This document shows, piece after piece, positions 24,667 to 33,215 of a stretch of 64,000 bases of DNA. Origin of the DNA: VXYL01 sp965116345 (lineage in GTDB: Bacteria; Pseudomonadota; Gammaproteobacteria; Pseudomonadales; Azotimanducaceae); contig OZ220680.1 of assembly GCA_965116345.1 (NCBI GenBank), positions 3,348,001 to 3,412,000 on the forward strand, written 5' to 3'. How positions within the stretch are numbered: the stretch's first letter is position 1; each line of letters starts with the position of its first letter. The notes below the pieces were generated by a model. That model saw only the letters and a list, made by a program, of their open reading frames with translations, ran no database searches and was not told the DNA's origin. The position numbers and the translations under genes were made by a program.

Positions 24667-25122
24667 GTGTTTCGGGGGATTTACAAGGTCAGTCTCGACG
24701 AACGCGGCCGGATCGCAGTCCCGGTGCGCTTTCGAGAGGTGCTCCGTGCTCGGTCGAACGGCAAGGTCGTGGTCACCATCGACCCGCGGGACAGGTGCCT
24801 CCTCATGTACCCTCTTGAAGACTGGTCGACGGTAGAGAAAGAGCTTACCGACCTGGCCAACCTGAAGCCGCAGGCCCGCTATCTGCAACGCACCGTCGTG
24901 GGTCATGCCCTCGATGTGGACATGGACAACGCGGGCAGGGTGCTGCTTTCCCCGACGTTGCGCGAATACGCGGGGCTCGAAAAACGGATCGCGGTTCTCG
25001 GTCAAGCGAACAAGCTGGAGCTGTGGGACGAGGAGACGCTGAACGCAAACCTCACCGACTGGCTCGAGCAAGGCAATCAAGCCATGGGCGATCTGGACGG
25101 GCTCGATGGAGTGCATCTCTAG
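24667..25122 (+). CDS. mraZ: Transcriptional regulator MraZ
   Basis: The AbrB-fold regulator that opens the dcw cluster. At 151 residues its length is typical. Two SpoVT-AbrB-like repeats are visible: YKVSLDERGRIAVPVRFRE near residues 6-24, and DMDNAGRVLLSPTLREYAGL near 84-103. The DNA-contacting DxxGRxxxPxxxR motif is present in both forms. The GTG at 24667 begins MFRGIYKV, the normal N-terminus. The 3' end overlaps rsmH by 17 bp. Autoregulation is expected from the TGGG boxes upstream. Confidence 0.95.
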   Translation: MFRGIYKVSLDERGRIAVPVRFREVLRARSNGKVVVTIDPRDRCLLMYPLEDWSTVEKELTDLANLKPQARYLQRTVVGHALDVDMDNAGRVLLSPTLREYAGLEKRIAVLGQANKLELWDEETLNANLTDWLEQGNQAMGDLDGLDGVHL

Positions 25123-26083
25123 CCCGCATTTCTCACCAGGGCGTGAATCCGGCCACGTGCCGGTGATGCTGGAGGAAATGGTGAACGCCGTCGCCGTTGA
25201 CCGCGATGGAGACTACGTCGATGCCACCTTCGGCCGCGGCGGCCATGCGCGCCACCTGCTTGCCCGTCTGTCTGCCACGGCGAAGCTCCTCGTCATCGAC
25301 CGCGACGCCGACGCGGTCGCGATCGCCGGGCAATTGGCTTGTCGGGACTCGCGTGTTCGCGTCGGCCATGGCCGGTTCGGCGCATTGCGCGAGCACTTGA
25401 ACGATGGTGCCTGGGGCCGGCAGTCGGGCGTGATGTTGGATGTCGGCGTGTCGTCACCGCAGATCGACGATTCCGGGCGGGGGTTCAGCTTCGATCACGC
25501 GGGCCCACTGGACATGCGCATGGACCGGCGCGACCAACTCACGGCGGCGACCTGGTTGAACGGTGCGCCACAAACGGAGATCGCGGATGTGATCAGGCGC
25601 TTCGGCGAGGAACGCCACGCGTCGCGTTTGGCCAAGCGCATCGTCGCCTCGCGACCGCTGCAGACGACCACTGACCTCAAGGCTGTGGTTGCCGGTACGT
25701 TGGCTTCATCGAGGAGCAGGCCCACGGCCGGCGCCTATGCGCGCGTCTTCCAGGCTATTCGCATCCGCGTCAACGACGAACTGGCGGAACTCGACCACGG
25801 CCTGGACGCCGCCTTCGGAGCGCTCAAGGTCGGCGGCCGGGTGGCGGTGATCACGTTCCACAGCCTCGAGCATCGCCTGGTGCGGCAACGTTTTCGCCGC
25901 TGGGTCGAAGGCCCCGCACTACCCCGCCGCCTGCCTCTAACAGCTGCCGCGGCGCCGGTGGCGCGACGCGTCGACACGGTAGGTAAGGGCGTGCGGCCTT
26001 CGGACGCGGAACGCAACGCCAATCCGCGCGCCCGTAGCGCCCTGCTGCAGGCGGTGGAGAAGACCGGGGAGCGTGGCCGATGA
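25106..26083 (+). CDS. rsmH: 16S rRNA m4C1402 methyltransferase RsmH (MraW)
   Basis: Methylates N4 of C1402 in 16S rRNA using S-adenosylmethionine. The 325-residue protein has HVPVMLEEMV, the SAM-binding DATFGRGGHARHLL, DVGVSSPQIDDSGRGFSF, the SAM-methyltransferase loop DMRMDR, and FQAIRIRVNDELAEL with VAVITFHSLEHRLVR. The C-terminal NPRARSALLQAVEK is also family-typical. The GTG/ATG context at 25106 overlaps mraZ by 17 bp; the 3' end overlaps ftsL by 11 bp. Confidence 0.95.
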   Translation: MECISSPHFSPGRESGHVPVMLEEMVNAVAVDRDGDYVDATFGRGGHARHLLARLSATAKLLVIDRDADAVAIAGQLACRDSRVRVGHGRFGALREHLNDGAWGRQSGVMLDVGVSSPQIDDSGRGFSFDHAGPLDMRMDRRDQLTAATWLNGAPQTEIADVIRRFGEERHASRLAKRIVASRPLQTTTDLKAVVAGTLASSRSRPTAGAYARVFQAIRIRVNDELAELDHGLDAAFGALKVGGRVAVITFHSLEHRLVRQRFRRWVEGPALPRRLPLTAAAAPVARRVDTVGKGVRPSDAERNANPRARSALLQAVEKTGERGR

Positions 26084-26378
26084 AGAGCCGGGGCATCCGG
26101 GCCGCTGGCTGGCCGTGGGCGTCGTGGCATGGCTCGGGGTGGCGGTTACCGGCGTCGAGTCGGCGCGCCAGTCCGGGGTAATGCGCGACCTGTTCCAGCG
26201 CCTGTCCGCCAACCAGCAGACCCAGGACGGTCTGCTTGCGGAATACCGCCTGCTGCTGCTCGAACGCGCCACCCTGGTCACGTATCGGAACGTCGAGCGG
26301 ATTGCGGTCGAGGAACTGGGCATGGGCTTTCCCGAACAGGTGCATCGGGTCGAGCGATGGCAGCCGGGGCGGGGATGA
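26073..26378 (+). CDS. ftsL: Cell division protein FtsL
   Basis: A small bitopic divisome protein, 101 residues. One membrane segment (about 12-28, WLAVGVVAWLGVAVTGVE) is followed by a periplasmic helical region with a leucine-rich coiled-coil stretch (NQQTQDGLLAEYRLLLLERATL) and the terminal RIAVEELGMGFPEQVHRV found in gammaproteobacterial FtsL. It starts with GTG at 26073 and ends in a 4-bp ATGA overlap with ftsI. Identification rests on position and architecture, as FtsL sequence is poorly conserved. It would act with FtsB and FtsQ to activate FtsWI. Confidence 0.88.
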   Translation: MADEEPGHPGRWLAVGVVAWLGVAVTGVESARQSGVMRDLFQRLSANQQTQDGLLAEYRLLLLERATLVTYRNVERIAVEELGMGFPEQVHRVERWQPGRG

Positions 26379-28102
26379 CGGCCTGGCGTCACCACTTACT
26401 GTTGGTCGTCATGCTGGCGATGTTCGGCGCCTTGGCAGCGCGTACCGTCTACCTCACGGTTACCCAACGCGACTTCCTCAAGGAGCAGGGCGAAGCGCGG
26501 TCCGTGCGCGTCGTCGACATCCCCGTTCACCGGGGCATGATCTTCGACCGCAACGGCGAACCGCTGGCCGTGAGCGCGCCCATGAACTACGCGTGGACCG
26601 ATCCCCAGGACGTCGTCCTGTCGGCGTCCGACCTGGAGCGCCTGGCGGACGTCCTGGAGACCTCGCCGGAGCTACTTGGCGGGCGCATCGCGTCGGGGGC
26701 CAGACAGTTCGCCTACCTAGCTCGCCGCCTGCCGCCGGACATTGCGAAACGAGTGGCCGATCTCGGCATCGACGGCGTCCGCATCGAGCGTTCCTATCAC
26801 CGCTTCTACCCTGCCGGGGAGACCGTGGCCCACATCGTCGGCCGTACCAACATCGACGATGTGGGCCTCGAGGGCATCGAGTTGGCGTTCGACGACTACC
26901 TCGCCGGTGCGCCGGGTGCCAAAAGGGTCCTCCGCGACCGTAAGGGCGGAACCGTCAAGGACCTCGACTACGTCAAGGATCTCGACTACCTGCGGGCCCC
27001 CGATTTCGGTGGCGACGTGACGTTGTCCTTGGATCTGCGGCTGCAAATTGTCGCCCACCGGGAGCTCAAGGCCGCGGTGGAACGCAACGGCGCCAAGTCG
27101 GGGTCCCTCGTCATGCTGGATGCGGTGACTGGCGAAGTCCTGGCGCTGGCCAACCAGCCGTCGTTCAACCCCAACGACTGGCGGGACCGCGGCGACCAGA
27201 ACGCGCGCAACGGGGCCATCTCGGATCTCTACGAGCCCGGTTCGACGGTCAAGCCGTTGACCGTGCTCGCCGCCTTGGAAGGCGGCTTCTTCGCGCCGGA
27301 CGACGTGATCGACACGGCACCCGGCTACTTCGATGTCGACGGCAAGCGGATCGAGGATCCGTCCGACCGGGGTGCGCTTACCGTCACGCAGATCTTGGCG
27401 AAGTCCAGCCAGGTGGGAATCGCCAAGATGGCGTTGGAGATGCCGCCCGATGCCATCGTCGGTGTCTTCCACCGGGCGGGCTTCGGTGACTACAGCGGCT
27501 GCGATCTGCCCGGCGAAGAGATCGGCACGGTGTCCACGGCCGACCTCGACAAGGCCATCGGGCGCGCCACCATTGCCTATGGGTATGGACTGATGGTCTC
27601 GCCCATGCAGCTTGCCCGAGCGTACCTGGTGCTGGCCAACGCCGGGGTACGCAAGGAGGTGCGGATTCTCGCCGACGGTGCCGCCCGCGTGGACGAAAGG
27701 GCGGTGTTCGCCGAGGACGATGTGCACGCCGTGGTCGAGATGATGCGCGGCGTCGTGGCCCCCGGGGGAACCGCCCCCAAGGGACGACCCGTCGGCTACA
27801 CGGCGGCGGGTAAGACGGGCACGGCCCGGAAGATTCGCGCCGGAGGGTACGACGACCAGACGCACGTCGCGTTCTTCGCAGGATTCGCCCCGGCCCAGAG
27901 TCCCAGGGTCGTGCTGGTCGTGGTCGTCAACGAACCCAGCCGGGGCGGCTTCAGCGGCGGGACCGTGGCCGCGCCGGTATTCGCGGCGGTCGCCGAGCGG
28001 GCGCTGCGCATCCTCGGTGTGCCGCCCTCGTCGGATGCCGTCGCCGCGAACTCGCGTGGCCCGCGAGCGCGTGGCCCGGACCCCGAGAGCCAGCCGACGT
28101 GA
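26375..28102 (+). CDS. ftsI: Septal peptidoglycan transpeptidase FtsI (PBP3)
   Basis: The septum-specific DD-transpeptidase, 575 residues. It has a membrane anchor at about 5-25, a pedestal domain opening SVRVVDIPVHRGMIFDRNGEPLAV, and the penicillin-binding domain. The active-site tetrad STVK is at residues 290-293 in YEPGSTVKPLTVLAAL, and KTGTA is at 480-484. The second motif reads SSQ at 344-346 (AKSSQVGIAKMAL), where SSN is usual, so the Asn of the SxN motif is replaced by Gln. The ATG at 26375 overlaps the ftsL stop; an ATG at 26357 is possible but less likely. The gene ends in a GTGA overlap with murE. The C-terminal tail is Pro/Ser/Arg-rich. Confidence 0.95.
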   Translation: MTAWRHHLLLVVMLAMFGALAARTVYLTVTQRDFLKEQGEARSVRVVDIPVHRGMIFDRNGEPLAVSAPMNYAWTDPQDVVLSASDLERLADVLETSPELLGGRIASGARQFAYLARRLPPDIAKRVADLGIDGVRIERSYHRFYPAGETVAHIVGRTNIDDVGLEGIELAFDDYLAGAPGAKRVLRDRKGGTVKDLDYVKDLDYLRAPDFGGDVTLSLDLRLQIVAHRELKAAVERNGAKSGSLVMLDAVTGEVLALANQPSFNPNDWRDRGDQNARNGAISDLYEPGSTVKPLTVLAALEGGFFAPDDVIDTAPGYFDVDGKRIEDPSDRGALTVTQILAKSSQVGIAKMALEMPPDAIVGVFHRAGFGDYSGCDLPGEEIGTVSTADLDKAIGRATIAYGYGLMVSPMQLARAYLVLANAGVRKEVRILADGAARVDERAVFAEDDVHAVVEMMRGVVAPGGTAPKGRPVGYTAAGKTGTARKIRAGGYDDQTHVAFFAGFAPAQSPRVVLVVVVNEPSRGGFSGGTVAAPVFAAVAERALRILGVPPSSDAVAANSRGPRARGPDPESQPT

Positions 28103-29571
28103 CGACGGGGATGCAACTCGCCGAACTACTCGCCGAACTACTCGCCGATCCCCGGGCACCGGCGGTTGTTGTCGAGGGAATCGCCTGCGACTCACGCCGG
28201 GTGCGACCGGGCGACCTGTTCATCGCATGGCGTGGCAGTGTCTTCGACGGCCACGACTACGTCTCCGACGCGGAAGCGGCGGGTGCCGCCGCAGTCGTCT
28301 CGGAACGGCCCGTGAAGTCGGGCGTCGTCAACCGCGTGGTGCCGGACATCGCCCGCAGACTCGGCGAACTCGGTCACCGGTTCTTTGGTGCGCCGAGCCG
28401 GGAACTCGACGTCATCGGCGTCACGGGTACCAACGGCAAGACCACGGTCGCGTACAGCATTGCCCAAGTCCTCGACGCGGTCGGTCCGACCGGCTACATC
28501 GGCACACTGGGCTGGGGCCGGCCGCGGGCCCTGTCGGCGTCCGCCCTCACCACGGAAGACGCCATCACACTGCACTCGCATCTGCGAACCCTGGCGGATC
28601 AGGGAGTCAGCCGGGTTGCGATGGAGGTCAGCTCCCACGCCTTGGACCAGGGACGCGTGGAGAAGGTGGACTTCGACATCGGCGTGTTCACCAACTTGAG
28701 CCGGGACCATCTCGACTACCACGGTTCGATGGAGCGCTATGCGGCTGCCAAGAGGAAGCTCTTCAAGCCGAGTCTCAGGCACGCGGTGATCAACGCCGAC
28801 GATGCCACCGGCTGCGCCATCGGCGATGCGATACGCGAACAGATCGAGACGACCACGATCGGCGAGCGGGGTGCCGTCCGCTGGTCGGATCTGGCCTTCG
28901 GTGTGCGTGGCATCGAGGGGGAATGGACGACTCCGTGGGGGGGTGGCGCGTTCTCCCTGCCGGCGTTCTTTGGCGAGTTCTCGGTCTACAATGCGGCATG
29001 CACACTGGCCGCGTGCTGCGTGCTGGGCGCACGGTTCGACGAGGTGGTGGAGACCATGGCGGAACTGCCCGGGGTTCCCGGGCGCATGCAGGCCGTGTCT
29101 TCGTCGCCCACGGTGGTCGTGGACTACGCGCATACCCCGGATGGACTTCGCGCCGTGCTCGCGGCGGTGCGGTCGCACTTGGTCGGCACCGGCAGGACCG
29201 GTCGCGTGATCACGGTATTCGGTTGCGGCGGGAACCGCGACCGGGGCAAGCGCCGGCTCATGGCGCGGGCGGCCGAAGCGGGTTCCGACTTGGTGGTGGC
29301 CACTTCCGACAATCCGCGTTTGGAAGACCCCGAGCACATCCTCGACGACATCATGGGGGGGTTCCGGAATCCGCGCTCGGTGTTGCGCATCGAGGACCGG
29401 CGTAGCGCCCTCGAGGCCGCGCTCGACCGGGCCGATGCCGGCGACATGGTCGTCCTGGCAGGCAAGGGCCACGAGGACTACCAGGACATCGGCGGGCAGC
29501 GGCGGCCCTGGAGCGACGCCGAGGTGGTCGGCGAGCTGCTCGGCCAGCGCGGCGAAGCGAATAGGGCCTAG
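28099..29571 (+). CDS. murE: UDP-MurNAc-L-Ala-D-Glu:meso-diaminopimelate ligase MurE
   Basis: Adds the third residue to the peptidoglycan stem peptide. At 490 residues, it has the Mur ligase N-terminal domain, the ATP loop VTGTNGKTT near 108-116, EVSSHALDQGRVEKV, FTNLSRDHLDYHGSMERYAAAKRKLF, and the DNPR motif at 404-407 that marks meso-diaminopimelate rather than lysine specificity. The GTG at 28099 overlaps ftsI by 4 bp. The N-terminus holds a small duplication (LAELLAELLA) encoded by two 12-bp repeats. The usual next gene, murF, is missing; mraY starts 10 bp downstream. Confidence 0.95.
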   Translation: MTTGMQLAELLAELLADPRAPAVVVEGIACDSRRVRPGDLFIAWRGSVFDGHDYVSDAEAAGAAAVVSERPVKSGVVNRVVPDIARRLGELGHRFFGAPSRELDVIGVTGTNGKTTVAYSIAQVLDAVGPTGYIGTLGWGRPRALSASALTTEDAITLHSHLRTLADQGVSRVAMEVSSHALDQGRVEKVDFDIGVFTNLSRDHLDYHGSMERYAAAKRKLFKPSLRHAVINADDATGCAIGDAIREQIETTTIGERGAVRWSDLAFGVRGIEGEWTTPWGGGAFSLPAFFGEFSVYNAACTLAACCVLGARFDEVVETMAELPGVPGRMQAVSSSPTVVVDYAHTPDGLRAVLAAVRSHLVGTGRTGRVITVFGCGGNRDRGKRRLMARAAEAGSDLVVATSDNPRLEDPEHILDDIMGGFRNPRSVLRIEDRRSALEAALDRADAGDMVVLAGKGHEDYQDIGGQRRPWSDAEVVGELLGQRGEANRA

Positions 29572-29581
29572 GGGAATCCTG

Positions 29582-30664
29582 ATGCTGCTCTGGCTCACCG
29601 ACTATCTCGCCACCCACGTCAGCGGCTTCGGCGTATTCCAGTACCTGACCTTCCGAACGATGGTTGGTGCCGTTACCGCCCTGGCGATCTCGCTGCTCGT
29701 CGGTCCGACGATGATCCGCAAGCTCTCCCACCATCAGATCGGCCAAGTGGTCCGCGACGTCGGTCCCGAGACGCATCTTCACAAGGCCGGTACGCCGACC
29801 ATGGGTGGGGCCCTCATCCTGGTTTCGATCATGGCTGCGACGCTGCTCTGGTGCGACTTGGGCAACCGCTATGTGTGGATCGTTCTAGGCGTAATCGTGG
29901 CCTTCGGCGCGATCGGCTGGATGGACGACTACCTCAAGTTGAGCGAGAAGAGCTCGCGCGGACTGACCGCGGGACGGAAGTTCTTCTGGCAGTCGGTCGC
30001 CGGGCTGGTGGCCGCCGTGGTGATGTTCAAGACCGCGGGGTTGCCCCAGGAAACCGCCCTGATCGTGCCGTTCTTCAAGGAGGCGGCGCTTCCCCTCGGG
30101 GTTGGTTTCATCGTCCTGACCTACTTGATGATCGTGTTCATGAGCAACGCCGTGAACCTCACCGACGGCTTGGACGGATTGGCGACGCTGCCGACGGTGA
30201 TGGTGGCGGCGGCGCTGGGCCTGATCGCCTACCTGACCGGACACATCGAGTTCGCCAACTACCTGCAGATTCCCCACATCCCCGGTGCCGGGGAACTGGC
30301 CGTGTTCTGCGGCGCGCTGATCGGCGCCGGTCTCGGATTCCTCTGGTTCAACACGTACCCTGCGCAGATCTTCATGGGCGACATCGGCGCTTTGGCTTTG
30401 GGTGCGGCACTCGGGGTTGTTGCCGTCATGGTCCGGCACGAGATCGTTCTGCTCATCATGGGCGGCCTGTTCGTCGTCGAGGCGGTGTCGGTGATCATTC
30501 AGGTGGCGTCCTTCAAGCTCACCGGCCGGCGGATCTTCCGCATGGCTCCGATCCATCATCACTTCGAACTCATGGGCTGGCCGGAACCCCGGGTGATCGT
30601 CCGCCTCTGGATCATCACCCTGGTGCTGGTCCTCATCGGCTTGTCCACCCTGAAACTGAGATGA
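29582..30664 (+). CDS. mraY: Phospho-N-acetylmuramoyl-pentapeptide transferase MraY
   Basis: Makes lipid I from UDP-MurNAc-pentapeptide and undecaprenyl phosphate in the inner membrane. The 360-residue, ten-segment protein matches E. coli MraY in length. Catalytic and binding residues are Asp115-Asp116 (GWMDDYLKL), the NAVNLTDGLDGLA block with Asp near 195, and the HHH triplet near 325-327 (APIHHHFELMGW). The start ATG at 29582 has AGGGGA upstream. The gene ends in an ATGA overlap with murD. Confidence 0.97.
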   Translation: MLLWLTDYLATHVSGFGVFQYLTFRTMVGAVTALAISLLVGPTMIRKLSHHQIGQVVRDVGPETHLHKAGTPTMGGALILVSIMAATLLWCDLGNRYVWIVLGVIVAFGAIGWMDDYLKLSEKSSRGLTAGRKFFWQSVAGLVAAVVMFKTAGLPQETALIVPFFKEAALPLGVGFIVLTYLMIVFMSNAVNLTDGLDGLATLPTVMVAAALGLIAYLTGHIEFANYLQIPHIPGAGELAVFCGALIGAGLGFLWFNTYPAQIFMGDIGALALGAALGVVAVMVRHEIVLLIMGGLFVVEAVSVIIQVASFKLTGRRIFRMAPIHHHFELMGWPEPRVIVRLWIITLVLVLIGLSTLKLR

Positions 30665-32064
30665 GCGGGGAGCTGACCATCGTCATCGGCCTCGGCGCGA
30701 CCGGCTACTCGTGCGTTCGCCATCTCGCGCCCACGGCGGCGCTGGGCGTCGTCGATACGCGGCGGTCGCCGCCGTTTCTGGACGCGGTACGCAGGAACTA
30801 TCCCGATGTCGCGGTGCTCGACGCATCCCGTTGGCGCGAGGCCCTGGCGCAGGCACGACGCGTCGTCGTCAGTCCGGGCGTGTCGCTCGACGACCCCTTG
30901 GTGAGCGCGGCGCGGGCGGCTGGCGTTGACCTCACCAGCGACATCCAACTCTTCCTCGACGCGGTGGAGGACGCGCCCGTGGTGGGTGTCACCGGCACCA
31001 ACGGCAAGAGTACGGTCACCACGCTGGTCGGCGAACTGATGGCGGCGGCTGGTGTCCGAGCCGGCGTGGGCGGCAATCTCGGTACGCCGGCGCTCGATCT
31101 TCTGGACGGGGACTTCGACATCTACGTGCTCGAGCTGTCGAGCTTCCAATTGGAACGGCTCGATCGTCCGGGCCTTGCGGTGGCGGCGCTCCTGAATGTC
31201 AGTCCGGACCATCTCGACCGCCACGCCGGCTTGGAAGACTACGCGGCGAGCAAACGGCGGATCTACGCGGGTGCCGGACGGCTCGTGTACAACGCCGCCG
31301 ACCCGCGCACGCTACCCGTCGAACCCGACGAGTCCCGCATGCCGGCCATCGCGTTCAACGGCGAGCCCCGTTGGCGCATCGACGGCGACGAGTTGGTGAT
31401 CGATGGTCGCCGGCTTGCCACCACCTCGCTCGGCCTGCGCGGTCGGCACAATCGACTCAACGCCTTGGCGGCGGCCGCGATCGTCCACCAGGCGGGGGTG
31501 CCGGTCGACGAGGAAGCGCTGGCAGCGTTCCGTGGACTGCCCCACCGGTCGGCGCTGGTCGCCGAGATCGACGGTGTCGCCTACATCGACGACTCCAAGG
31601 CGACGAACATCGGTGCCTGCCAGGCTGCCCTCGAGGGCTTCGGCAACGGCACGAGGAACATCGTGCTGATCGCCGGCGGCGATGCCAAGGGGGCAAGATT
31701 CGACGCCCTCGGGCCGCATCTACGTCGCCACGTCTCGCGCCTCGTGCTGCTCGGCCGGGACGCGGATCGGATCGCCGAGCCGGTCGCGCGTGAGTTGCCG
31801 AACGTGCGCGCACAGGACATGGAACAGGCCGTGCGCCTCGGTCGTGCGAGTGCGCGCCCCGGCGACACGGTGCTGCTCTCGCCCGCGTGCGCCAGCTTCG
31901 ACATGTACGCCGACTACAACGCCCGGGGAGACGACTTCGCGGCTCACGTCCGGGCTATTTCCGGCGCAAACGCCCGGCGGGGACAATTCGCACCGCGAAT
32001 TCTGCAAGCGGCCGCGAAGCCCTCGCCGGCGTCCGGCACGGGCGGTGCGGGAGAGGTGGCATGA
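30661..32064 (+). CDS. murD: UDP-MurNAc-L-alanine:D-glutamate ligase MurD
   Basis: Adds D-glutamate to UDP-MurNAc-L-Ala. 467 residues with the three Mur ligase domains: Rossmann-like VIGLGATGYSCVRHL at the N-terminus, ATP loop VTGTNGKSTVTTLVGEL near 111-125, LELSSFQLERLDRPGLAVAALLNVSPDHLDRH, YIDDSKATNIGACQAAL, and the terminal LLSPACASFDMYADYNARGDDF. It overlaps mraY by 4 bp (ATGA) and ftsW by 4 bp (ATGA). The last 25 residues are a low-complexity Pro/Ala/Gly tail. Confidence 0.96.
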   Translation: MSGELTIVIGLGATGYSCVRHLAPTAALGVVDTRRSPPFLDAVRRNYPDVAVLDASRWREALAQARRVVVSPGVSLDDPLVSAARAAGVDLTSDIQLFLDAVEDAPVVGVTGTNGKSTVTTLVGELMAAAGVRAGVGGNLGTPALDLLDGDFDIYVLELSSFQLERLDRPGLAVAALLNVSPDHLDRHAGLEDYAASKRRIYAGAGRLVYNAADPRTLPVEPDESRMPAIAFNGEPRWRIDGDELVIDGRRLATTSLGLRGRHNRLNALAAAAIVHQAGVPVDEEALAAFRGLPHRSALVAEIDGVAYIDDSKATNIGACQAALEGFGNGTRNIVLIAGGDAKGARFDALGPHLRRHVSRLVLLGRDADRIAEPVARELPNVRAQDMEQAVRLGRASARPGDTVLLSPACASFDMYADYNARGDDFAAHVRAISGANARRGQFAPRILQAAAKPSPASGTGGAGEVA

Positions 32065-33215
32065 GCGAACGCCTCGACCTGACCCTGATGATGACCTGGC
32101 TGATGCTCGTCGTGACGGGCCTGGTGATGGTCGTCTCGGCCGCGGCCGCGCTGTCCGGCGGGCCGACCTTCTACCTGACCAAGCTCCTCGTGTTCACGGT
32201 GATCGCGGCTACCGTTGGGGCGGTGCTGGCGAGCGTTCCCCTGCGCCTATGGGAAGTGATGCACAAGCCCTGCATCCTGATCGCCATCGTGATGTGTGCC
32301 GTGGTGCTGATTCCCGGCGTGTCCGAGGAGGTGAAGGGCAGCAGACGGTGGATCAACCTGGGGTTGTTCCAACTCCAGCCCGCCGAGGTGGCGAAGTTGC
32401 TGGTGGTGGTCTACGTCGCGGGTTACGTCGCGCGTGCCGGCGACCGCCTGGCAAGTAGTTGGTTGACGCTACTCAAGCCGCTGGGGTGGATCGGGACACT
32501 CTGTCTGGTGGTTCTACTGCAGAGGGACTTCGGCAGTGTGCTGGTGATCGTGACGTTGACCGGCGGCATGCTGTTCCTCGGCGGCGCCCGCGTGCGGGAC
32601 TTCTGCGTGCTCGCCATCGTGGCCTGTCTCCTCCTGGGTGTCACCGCGGTCCTGGAGCCCTACCGGGTGGAACGCCTGCTGATCTTCCGCGACCCCTGGG
32701 CGGCGGCGTTCGGCGGTGGCTACCAGCTGACCCAGGCACTCATTGCGTTCGGTCGCGGTGGGTTCCTCGGTGTCGGGATCGGCGAAGGCGTGCAGAAACT
32801 GTCCTATCTGCCGGAACCGCACAACGATTTCATCTACGCGGTCATTGCCGAGGAATTGGGACTAGTGGGCGCGATCGCCGTACTCGCGATGCTTGGCTTC
32901 GTCACGATCCGCTGCTGTCGGGTAGCGCGCGATGCCGTTGCCGAGCGACGTGTGTTCGGCGGCATGCTCGCCTATGGGGTCGCCCTCCTGCTGGGCATAC
33001 AGACGGTCATCAACGTCGGCGTCAACACGGGTGCGTTGCCCACCAAGGGTTTGACGCTCCCCTTCGTGAGTTTCGGTGGCAACAGTCTGGTCGTCTGCTC
33101 GGCGCTGATCGGGTTGGCGATCCGAGTCCACTACGAGCGTCGGCGGATACGACCGCCGGTCGACAGGCGCTCGAAGACGCGCACGGTGCCGACGGAGAGG
33201 GCTCATGCGGTGTGA
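32061..33215 (+). CDS. ftsW: Septal peptidoglycan polymerase FtsW (SEDS family)
   Basis: The glycan-strand polymerase that pairs with FtsI. 384 residues with about ten membrane segments. SEDS landmarks are KGSRRWINLGLFQLQPAEVAKL near 92-113, LLQRDFGSVLVI, the conserved GGGYQLTQALIAFGRGGFLGVGIG, LPEPHNDFIYAVIAEELG with the catalytic-region Asp near 260, and KGLTLPFVSFGGNSLV. The ATG at 32061 overlaps murD's stop. The murG gene that normally follows is absent; murC begins inside its last 11 bp. Confidence 0.96.
   Translation: MSERLDLTLMMTWLMLVVTGLVMVVSAAAALSGGPTFYLTKLLVFTVIAATVGAVLASVPLRLWEVMHKPCILIAIVMCAVVLIPGVSEEVKGSRRWINLGLFQLQPAEVAKLLVVVYVAGYVARAGDRLASSWLTLLKPLGWIGTLCLVVLLQRDFGSVLVIVTLTGGMLFLGGARVRDFCVLAIVACLLLGVTAVLEPYRVERLLIFRDPWAAAFGGGYQLTQALIAFGRGGFLGVGIGEGVQKLSYLPEPHNDFIYAVIAEELGLVGAIAVLAMLGFVTIRCCRVARDAVAERRVFGGMLAYGVALLLGIQTVINVGVNTGALPTKGLTLPFVSFGGNSLVVCSALIGLAIRVHYERRRIRPPVDRRSKTRTVPTERAHAV

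Noticed and set aside
29851..30660. An upstream extension of the murD frame inside mraY
   Set aside because: It is merely the open +1 frame of mraY; the ATG at 30661 overlapping the mraY stop is the clear murD start.
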